Below are positions 46,145 to 55,049 of a stretch of 64,000 nt of DNA, piece after piece (the first letter of the stretch is position 1; each line of letters starts with the position of its first letter). The notes below the pieces were generated by a model. That model had not been told where the DNA came from. It searched no databases and was given only the letters and a program-made list of their open reading frames with translations. Source of the stretch: Akkermansiaceae bacterium (lineage in GTDB: Bacteria > Verrucomicrobiota > Verrucomicrobiia > Verrucomicrobiales > Akkermansiaceae); assembly GCA_015062055.1 (NCBI GenBank), contig SUVK01000004.1, positions 1 to 64,000 of the forward strand, read 5' to 3'. The translations under genes and the position numbers were made by a program.

Positions 46145-47040
46145 GCTTGTGCTTCTTGCTGTTCGTGCGACTTGCGCGGGGCATAACCCATGGGGAATCG
46201 GCTCTTGCCGCTCATGTCTGTTAATACGCGGCAATCGGTATATCCCAGTTGGCGCATTATCTCAGCGGTACGCCGGCCTTGGTCGTGCCCCACTTCTAAC
46301 ATGACTAAACACCCTTCTGCCATATAGGGCAGGGCATCTGTGAGAAAACGGCGTACAATGTCCAGCCCGTCCGCTCCTCCATATAATGCCGTGGCAGGGT
46401 CGTGGCTCACTTCTGCCGATACGGCTTCGCCATCGGGTACGTAGGGCAGGTTTGCCAATACCAAGTTAAATTCGGCCGGGGGAACAACCGGGTTATCCTC
46501 TTGCGGGGCCCAAGCAGCGAACAAATCGCTGCGGTAGGTACGTACTTTTGCGCCCAGTTTTGCTGCGTTTTCCAGAGTAAGAGCAAGAGCTGCGTCAGAT
46601 ATATCGGCCAGTACCACCTCGGGTTTGTAGGGTGCAAGTTCTAATGCCAGGGTGATACCGATAATGCCCGAACCGCAGCCCATGTCGAGCACGCGCATGC
46701 CGAGGTGCGGTTTGGCTGTATGTAAGGCCATTTCTACCAGCTCTTCGGTTTCGGGGCGGGGGATGAGGGCGCGGGCGTCGGTGCGAAACTCTCGGCGGTA
46801 AAACTCTGTGGTACCCAGCAAATGCTGCAGGGGTACCCCCTTGCCTCGCTCTCTCAATAAATCTCGCAAGGGGGCGAGTTGCTCCTCGCTCAGATGGTCC
46901 TCGTGGTGAAGGTAAAGCCAAGTTTTGCTGCAACCCAGCACATGCACCAACAGGCTTTGCATGGAGTGACGTGGCGCATCTATGCCGCGCGCCTCCAAAT
47001 AAGCCGTGCCCGAGCTCAGAATATCTTGTATGGTTTTCAT
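46141..47040 (-). CDS. prmC: Release factor glutamine methyltransferase PrmC
   Basis: VLDMGCGSGIIGITLA…NLVLANLPYVPDGE (NPPY-like NLPY); downstream of prfA. Confidence 0.92.
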   Translation of the reverse strand: MKTIQDILSSGTAYLEARGIDAPRHSMQSLLVHVLGCSKTWLYLHHEDHLSEEQLAPLRDLLRERGKGVPLQHLLGTTEFYRREFRTDARALIPRPETEELVEMALHTAKPHLGMRVLDMGCGSGIIGITLALELAPYKPEVVLADISDAALALTLENAAKLGAKVRTYRSDLFAAWAPQEDNPVVPPAEFNLVLANLPYVPDGEAVSAEVSHDPATALYGGADGLDIVRRFLTDALPYMAEGCLVMLEVGHDQGRRTAEIMRQLGYTDCRVLTDMSGKSRFPMGYAPRKSHEQQEAQA

Positions 47041-47047
47041 GGCGGGG

Positions 47048-48121
47048 TTATTTCAGCTCATCCATGCGTTCCTGCATTTCGGCATGTTGCATGTGGGCTA
47101 TGATATCTTCTATGGCACCCGATGCTACTACGGTGTCCAAATTGTATGAGGTGTAACCGATACGGTGATCGGTAAGGCGATTTTGCGGGAAGTTATAGGT
47201 GCGTATTTTTTCTTCTCTTCCGCCGGAGCCGATAAGGGCACGGCGCTGGGCCGAGTAGCTTTGTTGGGCTTCTCGTTGTTTCATTTCGAAAAGTCGTGCG
47301 CGCAAAATACGCATGCCTGTTTCTTTGTTTTTGAGCTGAGAGCGCCCTTCTTCGCAGCGCACCATAATGCCGGTGGGCAGGTGAAAAATCTGCACGGCTG
47401 ATTCTGTGCGGTTTACATGTTGACCACCGGCGCCACCCGAGCGACAGGTTTCGATTCTCAAGTCTTCTTGGCGAATCTCTACATCTACTTCTTCTGCCTC
47501 GGGCAATACGGCTACCGTTGCGGTTGATGTATGTATACGCCCCTGTGTTTCAGTGGCCGGTACGCGTTGCACGCGGTGAACGCCGCTTTCGTATTTAAGG
47601 TAGCGGAACACCTCTTCACCGCTGATACGAGCGGTCACTTCGCGGAACCCGCCTATCGCGTTGGGGCTGGCATCCAGTATTTCGAACTTCCAGCCTCGCC
47701 CTTCGGCATAGCGCTGGTACATCCCCAGCAGGTCTGCTGCAAAAAGAGCGGCTTCGTCACCACCGGTGCCGGCGCGTATCTCGATGATGGCGTCGCGGTC
47801 TTCGGTCTCATCTCTTGGCAGCAAGCTGTATTGTACCTCTTCTTCCAGTTTTGCAATGTGGGGCTCCAGCTCGGCGAGTTCTTCTGCTGCCATTTCTGCC
47901 AAGTCTGCATCTTCTGATGATACTAAAGCACTTGCGTCTTCTTTTTGCGCTTTTGCTTCGCAAAGCTCTGCCCATGTGTGCATGAGCGCTTGCGTGCGAC
48001 GGTGCTCGCGCATGATGTTTTCGGCGCGGTTGCGGTCATCAAACAAGGTAGGGTCTGCAATTTCTTGCTCCAATTCCTCCAAACGTATGCGGCGTTTTTC
48101 TATCAGTGGTGCGTAATCCAT
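47048..48121 (-). CDS. prfA: Peptide chain release factor 1
   Basis: CRSGGAGGQHVNRTESAVQIFHLPTGI…RKIRTYNFPQNRLTDHRI-like. Confidence 0.95.
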   Translation of the reverse strand: MDYAPLIEKRRIRLEELEQEIADPTLFDDRNRAENIMREHRRTQALMHTWAELCEAKAQKEDASALVSSEDADLAEMAAEELAELEPHIAKLEEEVQYSLLPRDETEDRDAIIEIRAGTGGDEAALFAADLLGMYQRYAEGRGWKFEILDASPNAIGGFREVTARISGEEVFRYLKYESGVHRVQRVPATETQGRIHTSTATVAVLPEAEEVDVEIRQEDLRIETCRSGGAGGQHVNRTESAVQIFHLPTGIMVRCEEGRSQLKNKETGMRILRARLFEMKQREAQQSYSAQRRALIGSGGREEKIRTYNFPQNRLTDHRIGYTSYNLDTVVASGAIEDIIAHMQHAEMQERMDELK

Positions 48122-48134
48122 TTTGTCGCCGTAT

Positions 48135-48163
48135 ATTATAATACATAAGACTCTTTCAATCAA
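48135..48163 (-). promoter_or_regulatory. Promoter TTGATT-N17-TATAAT for prfA
   Basis: Minus-strand boxes 48158-48163 and 48135-48140; ATG at 48121. Confidence 0.65.
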
Positions 48164-48192
48164 GCACAATCTGTGCCTGTATGGTAAGTGCA

Positions 48193-48226
48193 AAACGGCT
48201 CAAGGTTAATTCACCTTGAGCCGTTT
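48193..48226. terminator. Terminator hairpin
   Basis: AAACGGCTCAAGGT / ACCTTGAGCCGTTT. Confidence 0.8.
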
Positions 48227-48252
48227 ACTGTGAGTTTTTACGTTTTGCGTTA

Positions 48253-49320
48253 TCAGGCTTTGGCTGCGCGACGGGCACGCACGCCTTCTGCCAATACATC
48301 TAACATGGTAACGGTACCTTCCCAGTCCACACAGGCATCTGTTATGCTGACTCCGTATTGCAGGGCCCCGTGGTTGTCGCACTTCTGGTTGCCGGCGTAG
48401 AGGTTGCTCTCTATCATCACTGCTCCTATGTGGTCATCCCCCGCAGCTAACTGAGCCGCAACTGATTCTGCCACCAGGTGCTGGTCTTGCCAGCGCTTGT
48501 GGCTGTTGCCGTGAGAGCAGTCAATCATGATGCGGTTGTCGATGCCTCTCTTTTGTTGTATTGCCCAAGTGTGGGCCACATGCTCGGCTGAATAGTTTGG
48601 TCCGTCGGAGGAGCCTCTCAGTATCACATGGCAACTGTCGTTGCCACTGGTCGATACAATGGCCGATACGCCTTGCTTGGTGACGGAAAGGAAGCAATGC
48701 GGGTGCGCTGCCGACACGATGCCGTCTACGGCTACCTGCACACACCCCGTTGTGCCGTTCTTGAACCCAATGGGCATAGACAAGCCGCTCGCCAGCTCAC
48801 GGTGTACTTGGCTCTCTGTTGTGCGTGCGCCGATTGCTCCCCAGGCAATCAGGTCGCTGATGTACTGGGGGGTAATCACATCCAAAAACTCCGTGGCTGC
48901 GGGTACCCCCATTTCTGCCAAGCGGAGCAACAGACCGCGAGACATACGCAGCCCGCTGTTGATGTTGTAGCTGCCGTCCATAAACGGGTCGTTGATAAAC
49001 CCTTTCCAGCCTACGGTGGTGCGCGGTTTCTCGAAATACACCCGCATGATGAGCAGCAGGTCTTCCGCATACTTCTTGCGTGCTTCGGCCAGTCTCCCGG
49101 CGTAGTCAATGGCTGCCACGGTGTCGTGTATGGAGCAGGGACCCACCATGACGGCCAAACGGTCGTCCTCTTTCTTCAAGATGCGTCTGAACTCCTCGCG
49201 GGCATCAAACACGACCTTGCTGACCTCTTGACTGGCAGGAAAATCCTGCATCAATATGGCGGGCGATATCAGCGGACGTATGTCCGTAATGCGTACGTCG
49301 TCTGTTATGAACGGATTCAT
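48253..49320 (-). CDS. 3-deoxy-7-phosphoheptulonate synthase (class I AroF/G/H)
   Basis: VMVGPCSIHDTVAAIDYA…MRVYFEKPRTTVGWKGFINDP…IMIDCSHGNSHK. Confidence 0.95.
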   Translation of the reverse strand: MNPFITDDVRITDIRPLISPAILMQDFPASQEVSKVVFDAREEFRRILKKEDDRLAVMVGPCSIHDTVAAIDYAGRLAEARKKYAEDLLLIMRVYFEKPRTTVGWKGFINDPFMDGSYNINSGLRMSRGLLLRLAEMGVPAATEFLDVITPQYISDLIAWGAIGARTTESQVHRELASGLSMPIGFKNGTTGCVQVAVDGIVSAAHPHCFLSVTKQGVSAIVSTSGNDSCHVILRGSSDGPNYSAEHVAHTWAIQQKRGIDNRIMIDCSHGNSHKRWQDQHLVAESVAAQLAAGDDHIGAVMIESNLYAGNQKCDNHGALQYGVSITDACVDWEGTVTMLDVLAEGVRARRAAKA

Positions 49321-49323
49321 TAT

Positions 49324-50070
49324 TTAATTATCTACGGTCTTCCAAGAGTATATGTTGTCTTCTATGACTTTGTTCTCTTCTTCGCTATAGCCGGGGTACA
49401 TCAGTTCCTCTTCGCTTTCGCTATCTTTATCCTTCTTTTTCTTTTTATCTTTATTTTTGCCCTTATTTTTATCTTTGTTTTTGCCTTTGGTCGAGCCGAC
49501 TTTGTTAGCTTCGATGGCATGGTGAGCACCCTCGCCGTCGGGGCCTGTGCTGTAAGCTATGCACCATTTCCCTTGAATTGTTCTGTTATCGAAGGGGTCG
49601 ATAAGTGATTCTTTGTTGAGATTAAAGATAACGCGGTAAGGCTTGCCCCAGGGGTCGTACAGCCCGGCAAGTTCGCCATCCAAGTACAAACCATCCGTCG
49701 GTTCCGTTACCGAATCTGCAGCCATGTAGGCCTTGTTGCCTTTGCCTACTTCTTTGCCTGTTTCTGTGTAAAACAGTATATGTACCAAGTTAGCATCGTT
49801 CTCTCCGTCTGTTGTGAGTTCAACAACGGTTGAATCTTCCGACACAGATTCGAAGTCAAGCGGCAGGTCATAGTGCTCATCATAATATTGCTTTGAAGCG
49901 GATACAATATCATCGCACATTTTCTTAGCCGTGGTAATATCCCCCTTTTCCAACATGGAGGTAATAAGCGGATAGGAAACACCGGCCAATGCTCCCAAAA
50001 TGACAATAACGACCAAGAGCTCAATCAGAGTGAACCCTTTTTTGAGTTGATGAGAGAAAGTTGTTTTCAT
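49324..50070 (-). CDS. Type II secretion/pseudopilin GspG-like protein with Lys/Asp-rich insert
   Basis: KKGFTLIELLVVIVILGALAG prepilin signal; KGKNKDKNKGKNKDKKKKKDKD. Confidence 0.88.
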   Translation of the reverse strand: MKTTFSHQLKKGFTLIELLVVIVILGALAGVSYPLITSMLEKGDITTAKKMCDDIVSASKQYYDEHYDLPLDFESVSEDSTVVELTTDGENDANLVHILFYTETGKEVGKGNKAYMAADSVTEPTDGLYLDGELAGLYDPWGKPYRVIFNLNKESLIDPFDNRTIQGKWCIAYSTGPDGEGAHHAIEANKVGSTKGKNKDKNKGKNKDKKKKKDKDSESEEELMYPGYSEEENKVIEDNIYSWKTVDN

Positions 50071-50114
50071 ACGCACTTAATCTAGCATATTACTACCGAG
50101 TTTTGCAAGCAAAA

Positions 50115-50954
50115 TCAGCGCTTGTGTTTCAATAATCCGTATTTGGGGGAGAAAATGTAGGCCAACAAAAAGATGCTGCCCAACACAACGATGATGGTTG
50201 CTCCCAAGTGCCAGCCTAAGGGATATGAGAGGAAGAAGGCCGCCACGGAGCCTACCCCGCCGATGAGACCTCCCCCCCAGAACATGAGCCCCGAACGGTT
50301 TGTCAGTAAATACATGGTAGCTGCCGGGGCTACCAACAGCCCTAAGGTGAGAAACGCACCCACGGCTTGTAGAGACGAAACTAATACTAAGATGATGAGG
50401 GCAAATATGCCGTAACTGAAGGCGCGTGTGGGTATACCCATGGCTGCTGCTGCTTTAGTGTCAAAAATATAAATGGTAAGCGGGCGTTGCAGGATGGTGA
50501 TGCTGAGTACTGCTATGGCGCTGATGCCGTAAGTTATCCATAAATCGGTATTACCCATGCTCATGATACTGCCGAAGAGCCAATCGTCCACTTTTTGCTG
50601 TAACCCGAGTTGTACCAAAATAATATAACCGATGGCGAACGCAACGGTATGCATGATGGAGAGCGCCGTATCTTGGTCTACCTTGGAGGTGCGAGAGACA
50701 AAGAGCGACCCCAGCCCCACCATGAGCCCGGCCAGCACAGCCCCTATCAAAATGCTTATTTGCATAAGCCCGAATAAGAGAATGGACAAGGCGATACCCG
50801 GCAGCAACGCGCACGATATAGTACCTATTTGCAGGGATGAGCGCTTAAGCACCACCAACGCACTCACGAAACCGTTGGCAAAGCCTATAACGGCGCAGGC
50901 CCAGAGACTGCGTTGTGCAATCGGTTCTCCTAAAAATTGAATAAACTCGTTCAT
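50115..50954 (-). CDS. Metal ABC transporter permease (ZnuB/MntB family)
   Basis: Polytopic; DTALSIMHTVAFAIGYIIL; operon with ATPase and SBP. Confidence 0.9.
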   Translation of the reverse strand: MNEFIQFLGEPIAQRSLWACAVIGFANGFVSALVVLKRSSLQIGTISCALLPGIALSILLFGLMQISILIGAVLAGLMVGLGSLFVSRTSKVDQDTALSIMHTVAFAIGYIILVQLGLQQKVDDWLFGSIMSMGNTDLWITYGISAIAVLSITILQRPLTIYIFDTKAAAAMGIPTRAFSYGIFALIILVLVSSLQAVGAFLTLGLLVAPAATMYLLTNRSGLMFWGGGLIGGVGSVAAFFLSYPLGWHLGATIIVVLGSIFLLAYIFSPKYGLLKHKR

Positions 50955-51736
50955 TCTGTCGTGGTGAAGTGTTGTTGTCCGAATGCGGTCAGCAAGTTAT
51001 GGGGGGCAAGCACCTCTTGTGTGGGGCCAAAGGCGATAAGCTTTTTCTTGAGCAACAGGCTGTGGCTGTAGATACGTGGCGCACTGGTCAAGTCGTGGTG
51101 TGAGGCAATGATGAGTCGCCCCTCGCTTGCCAGAGATTGCAGCAGCTCGCCCAAGGCTTCCATACCCGGTACATCCAACCCGGTAAAAGGCTCATCCAGC
51201 AGCAATATGTGGGCCTCTTGTGCCAATGCCCGAGCCAAGAAGGCACGCTGCTGTTGCCCGCCCGATAACTCGCCGATTTGTCGCTTCTGTATGTGTGAGA
51301 GTTGCAGCGCCTCCAAGGCTTTTTCTACAATCTCGCAGTCGTGTTTATCGGGGGATTTCCACAAACCCAAGGCAGGGTAGCGTCCCATCTCAACCAGTTC
51401 TCGAACGGTGATGGGGAACCGCCAGTCTACCTCATTTCTCTGGGGCATGTAGGCTATCTCGTGCCGCGTGTTGTGCAGTGGGGCTCCATTCCATAAAATG
51501 CGTCCCTGCGCGGGCTTTTGTAACCCGGCTAACAAGTTGATGAGTGTAGATTTGCCGGCTCCATTGGGCCCTACCAATGCCAAAGTATGCCCGCAGTGCA
51601 GGGTAAACGATATATCCTCCAGTGCCGGTACATCCCCGTAACTGGCCGAAACATGTTGCACGGCCAGCTCGTGTCCGCCGTGATGGTGCCCGCTGTGGTT
51701 ATGGCCCCAGCAAATGTGTTCTTGCTCGCTTACCAT
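50951..51736 (-). CDS. Metal ABC transporter ATP-binding protein with His-rich N-terminus
   Basis: HICWGHNHSGHHHGGH; GPNGAGKSTLINLLAGLQKP; LSGGQQQRAFLARAL; LLLDEPFTGLD. Confidence 0.92.
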   Translation of the reverse strand: MVSEQEHICWGHNHSGHHHGGHELAVQHVSASYGDVPALEDISFTLHCGHTLALVGPNGAGKSTLINLLAGLQKPAQGRILWNGAPLHNTRHEIAYMPQRNEVDWRFPITVRELVEMGRYPALGLWKSPDKHDCEIVEKALEALQLSHIQKRQIGELSGGQQQRAFLARALAQEAHILLLDEPFTGLDVPGMEALGELLQSLASEGRLIIASHHDLTSAPRIYSHSLLLKKKLIAFGPTQEVLAPHNLLTAFGQQHFTTTE

Positions 51737-52158
51737 GAGAAGATGAAAAGGTCGTGCAACAAGGTACCGTCCTCGCCGGTCCAGCGGGTGTCGGTGCGTG
51801 CTTCTTTTTGAGTCGGTTCTATAGTGATGCTGACGGCGTTTTCGGGGCTGCCATCAGCCCAGTGAATCTCGGCTTCTAATTCGAGGCTGTCGGTTTGTGG
51901 CAGGGGTAACTCAATCTCCCAAGGGGAGGAGGCGCCGTTGGGCAGGGTGGCTAGGTCTTGCCCTTGGTAGCGCAGGGTGGCTGCCAAAGGCGTGCCGGTA
52001 AACTGTACCCGTGCGAACACGCGGTCTGTGGTGGGTGTTTCTTGCAAGGGGGATTCTATAGCAGCTCTTTGAGGTGCTTTTTTCGTTAAGTGTAGCAAGG
52101 GCAGCCCTGCCAAGAGCACCCCTATCAGCGTTACACCTGCTGTTAACGCCGGTCTCAT
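51730..52158 (-). CDS. Small membrane-anchored hypothetical protein inside the metal ABC operon
   Basis: N-terminal TM; tightly packed between SBP and ATPase genes. Confidence 0.7.
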   Translation of the reverse strand: MRPALTAGVTLIGVLLAGLPLLHLTKKAPQRAAIESPLQETPTTDRVFARVQFTGTPLAATLRYQGQDLATLPNGASSPWEIELPLPQTDSLELEAEIHWADGSPENAVSITIEPTQKEARTDTRWTGEDGTLLHDLFIFSW

Positions 52159-52161
52159 TTT

Positions 52162-53016
52162 TTATTTGAGGTTTTCGCTGATGGTTTTCACATTGTGCAT
52201 GAAGAGCTGTTCATAGCTCTGTTGTCCGGGGAACACCCCATCCAGCACCAGGGGGGCTGTGGGTACTCCTAATTGTTCGGCTATAACCTCGAGTATTTTG
52301 GGCGAGGCTCCCACCTCTGTAAAGATGCAGCGCACTCCTTTGGCTCGTAATTCGCTCAGCAGGGAAGCCAAAGTAGCGGTGTCTCCCTCGCTTTCTTTTG
52401 ATATGCCGTGTATGGTGATGGGGGTAAACCCGAATTCTTCACAAAAATGGCACATGGCTGCGTGCCCCGTTACCAGATAACGGCGGTTTTGGGGGATGCG
52501 ACTGAAAGCTAACCTTGCTTTGCGAGTCAAAGTATCCATGCCGGCTGCATATTTTTTTTGGCGCGCTGTGAATTCGGCTTGCTTTTCGGGGTGCAAGCGG
52601 TTCATCTCTGCCAACAGCGTGCGTGAGGCCCGCTTCATATTCTCCGGGGTGTTCCACCAGTGCGGGTCGGTTCTATGAGAGTTCGGTAAGTAGACGTTCG
52701 GTATGTCTCGCCCCAGCCCCACTATTACCGTGTCTGCCGGCATAGATTCCGTTAACTCTGCCAGATAGGGTTCAATGCCTTTGCCACAGGCCAACAACAT
52801 GTCGGCATCTGCCGCAGCTGCTATTTGCTTGCTGCCCGGGGCGAAGGTGTGTAAGTCTCCGTTTGCGGGAAATAAATCTACCACCTCTACAGCCTCACCA
52901 CCTATGCTTTTGGCCATTTCGCTCAGTAGTGGGTGCAAACTTGCTATCTTCAGCTCGGCTGCTTGTGTAACCCCAAGCCCTATCAGCATCAATAACAAAC
53001 ACCATATCGTTTTCAT
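52162..53016 (-). CDS. Metal ABC transporter substrate-binding protein (ZnuA-like)
   Basis: LHPLLSEMAKSIGGEAVEVVDLFPANGDLHTF…DPHWWNTPENM…VTGHAAMCHFCEEFGFT. Confidence 0.92.
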   Translation of the reverse strand: MKTIWCLLLMLIGLGVTQAAELKIASLHPLLSEMAKSIGGEAVEVVDLFPANGDLHTFAPGSKQIAAAADADMLLACGKGIEPYLAELTESMPADTVIVGLGRDIPNVYLPNSHRTDPHWWNTPENMKRASRTLLAEMNRLHPEKQAEFTARQKKYAAGMDTLTRKARLAFSRIPQNRRYLVTGHAAMCHFCEEFGFTPITIHGISKESEGDTATLASLLSELRAKGVRCIFTEVGASPKILEVIAEQLGVPTAPLVLDGVFPGQQSYEQLFMHNVKTISENLK

Positions 53017-53022
53017 TCCTCA

Positions 53023-53051
53023 ATTCTATGATTCTTGCGCGTGCTCGTCAA
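53023..53051 (-). promoter_or_regulatory. Promoter TTGACG-N17-TAGAAT, 6 nt from the znuA-like ATG
   Basis: Minus-strand boxes 53046-53051 and 53023-53028. Confidence 0.7.
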
Positions 53052-53110
53052 TTCCTTATTGAGTCAGTATGATTTTATGTCCGTACCGTGCTTTCTTGTA
53101 CATAAAAAGA

Positions 53111-53140
53111 AGGTCGTCATTGCTTTTGCAATGACGACCT
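53111..53140. terminator. Hairpin downstream of the PEP-CTERM gene
   Basis: AGGTCGTCATTGC / GCAATGACGACCT, 4-nt loop. Confidence 0.8.
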
Positions 53141-53167
53141 GATAGGTACATTACCGAAAGAGTGTCC

Positions 53168-54898
53168 TCAGGCGCGACGACGACGGGCAGCCAATGCAAC
53201 CAGAGCCAAAAGGTTCAGTGTGGCCGTGGTCGGCTCGGGGATGGTGCTCATGGCACGCGTGGTTGAGGTCCCGTTGGTGCCGCGAATCTCGATTTGCGTG
53301 TCGGCGGTGATATCGGTTTCGGAGGCATTGAGAATGAAATCTTCGAAGTGGAAGGCCGTAGAATCCGTTACATCATAATCTACCTCAATTACCATCTTCG
53401 AGCCATTAAGCTTGAATGAGTTTTGATTCATATCGATGCTGCTGCCTACAGTGAAGACAATCTCACCGGCATCGTAACCGGCCATAAAGCCGTCCATGGT
53501 GATATCGCCTTCTACCTTGAAGCTGCCCTTCATCAGGTGCATTGCTTGCAGGCGGCTGTTCTCCATGGCTGTAAATGTACCGGCGTTGAGTACAACCACA
53601 CCTTCTATGGTATTGCTGTTCACAACTTCGCCGGCATATATCCACAGCTCATTTAGGTCTAGTACGCCATCGTTTGTAATGGTTGCAGCACCATACAAAT
53701 AGAGATTCTCTACTTCTACTCTGCCTTGATTATCGATTTCTGCCCCTTTGTAGGCATATACGTTTTTGCCGATAAATGTTGAATCTTTATCAACGTTTAC
53801 CGTTACAGAGCTTCCGTCGGCCATGTCGCCATAGCCCAACATGGTTTGTCCGCTGTGAAAGTCTGCGGTGCCACCATTGGTTACATTTATGGCGGTATTG
53901 CTCTTAATCGGGGTGGCAGAGCCTGTGGCTGCCCCCGAAAAATACCCCAACACTGTCATGGTTGCTTGGGCTGAATTCGGGACTTCGGGGTGTGCCGGGG
54001 TGTATTCGTCTACCGTAAAGCGAGAGCCATCTCCGTCTACATTAATGTTAACGGTTGTATTGTTGGAGGTTGAGTCGCCGGTAAAGAAATATTTTGTGCG
54101 TACATTTACTTTGGCTCCCTCGGTTACATTGACATCGGAGGTGCTATCGGCATCCACTCCTAATTCTGTGTAATTGCCGTAATTGCCACCCAAGTTGACT
54201 TGTGTACCTTCGCCCGAGGCATTCAGTTCACCTTCGCTCATGTAGAAGCCCAAGTACCCGGTATTGAGGGTAGAACCACCTTTTACCGTAACCACACCTC
54301 TACCGAATTTGGCACCGCTGCCGTTTGCTGCGTCTGAGTAACTGCCTTGATATGGGTTGCCCTCGGCATCTGTTGTGGGGCTGCCGACACTCTGCCCGAT
54401 TCTCTCGCCAATAATTGTTGTTTGGGCACTGCCTAAGCCAATTTGGGAGTGATTATCGACCACCATGGCTCCATTACCATCTGCGCTGCCGATGATGACC
54501 GTTGATTCTTGGTATGTTGTGAGTTTGGCATTATCAAACGTGACGGTGGCATATTTATCCCCCGTATTTTTACCTGCTACAACTAAATGAGGAAGATACG
54601 GTTGCGAGGGGTTGTCGGCAGAACCTACGGGATTAAGCGATACGGTAATCTGTTTATCCGAATTGCCGACATAAAGCTCGCCCTCGCGCACATAAATTGC
54701 CTGATTTATACTTGCGTTATCTTCGATGGTAATGGTGCCGCTCCCATCTTTCGCGATGGCTTGGTATGTTGTGATGACTTCGGTATCGGAGGTGATGGTG
54801 CCTTCGGTGACGCTGCTGCTCGGCTCAAAAAGGGCTGCGTGCGCCACTGTGCTGCTCAGTATGGCAGATGCCAAGAGCTTAGGTAATTTGAGTTTCAT
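53168..54898 (-). CDS. PEP-CTERM, autotransporter-like beta-helix surface protein
   Basis: Signal MKLKLPKLLASAILSSTVAHA; Gly/Asn/Thr-rich repeats (VTVKGGSTLNTGYLGF…); C-terminal IPEPTTATLNLLALVALAARRRRA. Confidence 0.85.
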   Translation of the reverse strand: MKLKLPKLLASAILSSTVAHAALFEPSSSVTEGTITSDTEVITTYQAIAKDGSGTITIEDNASINQAIYVREGELYVGNSDKQITVSLNPVGSADNPSQPYLPHLVVAGKNTGDKYATVTFDNAKLTTYQESTVIIGSADGNGAMVVDNHSQIGLGSAQTTIIGERIGQSVGSPTTDAEGNPYQGSYSDAANGSGAKFGRGVVTVKGGSTLNTGYLGFYMSEGELNASGEGTQVNLGGNYGNYTELGVDADSTSDVNVTEGAKVNVRTKYFFTGDSTSNNTTVNINVDGDGSRFTVDEYTPAHPEVPNSAQATMTVLGYFSGAATGSATPIKSNTAINVTNGGTADFHSGQTMLGYGDMADGSSVTVNVDKDSTFIGKNVYAYKGAEIDNQGRVEVENLYLYGAATITNDGVLDLNELWIYAGEVVNSNTIEGVVVLNAGTFTAMENSRLQAMHLMKGSFKVEGDITMDGFMAGYDAGEIVFTVGSSIDMNQNSFKLNGSKMVIEVDYDVTDSTAFHFEDFILNASETDITADTQIEIRGTNGTSTTRAMSTIPEPTTATLNLLALVALAARRRRA

Positions 54899-54966
54899 GT
54901 ATGATTGATGTTTGCGCTTATGTAATGTCTGAACGTAATTTTGCCGCAGTTGGCGTGCGACGGAGG

Positions 54967-55008
54967 CAAAAATAACTGTTACGTCGCATATAGTAACAGT
55001 TATTTTTG
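54967..55008. promoter_or_regulatory. Perfect 16-bp inverted repeat, 10-bp spacer (operator or bidirectional terminator)
   Basis: CAAAAATAACTGTTAC-GTCGCATATA-GTAACAGTTATTTTTG. Confidence 0.85.
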
Positions 55009-55049
55009 TAACGTCAACATTATTTTGTCGACTTACGGGCAAATAATTC

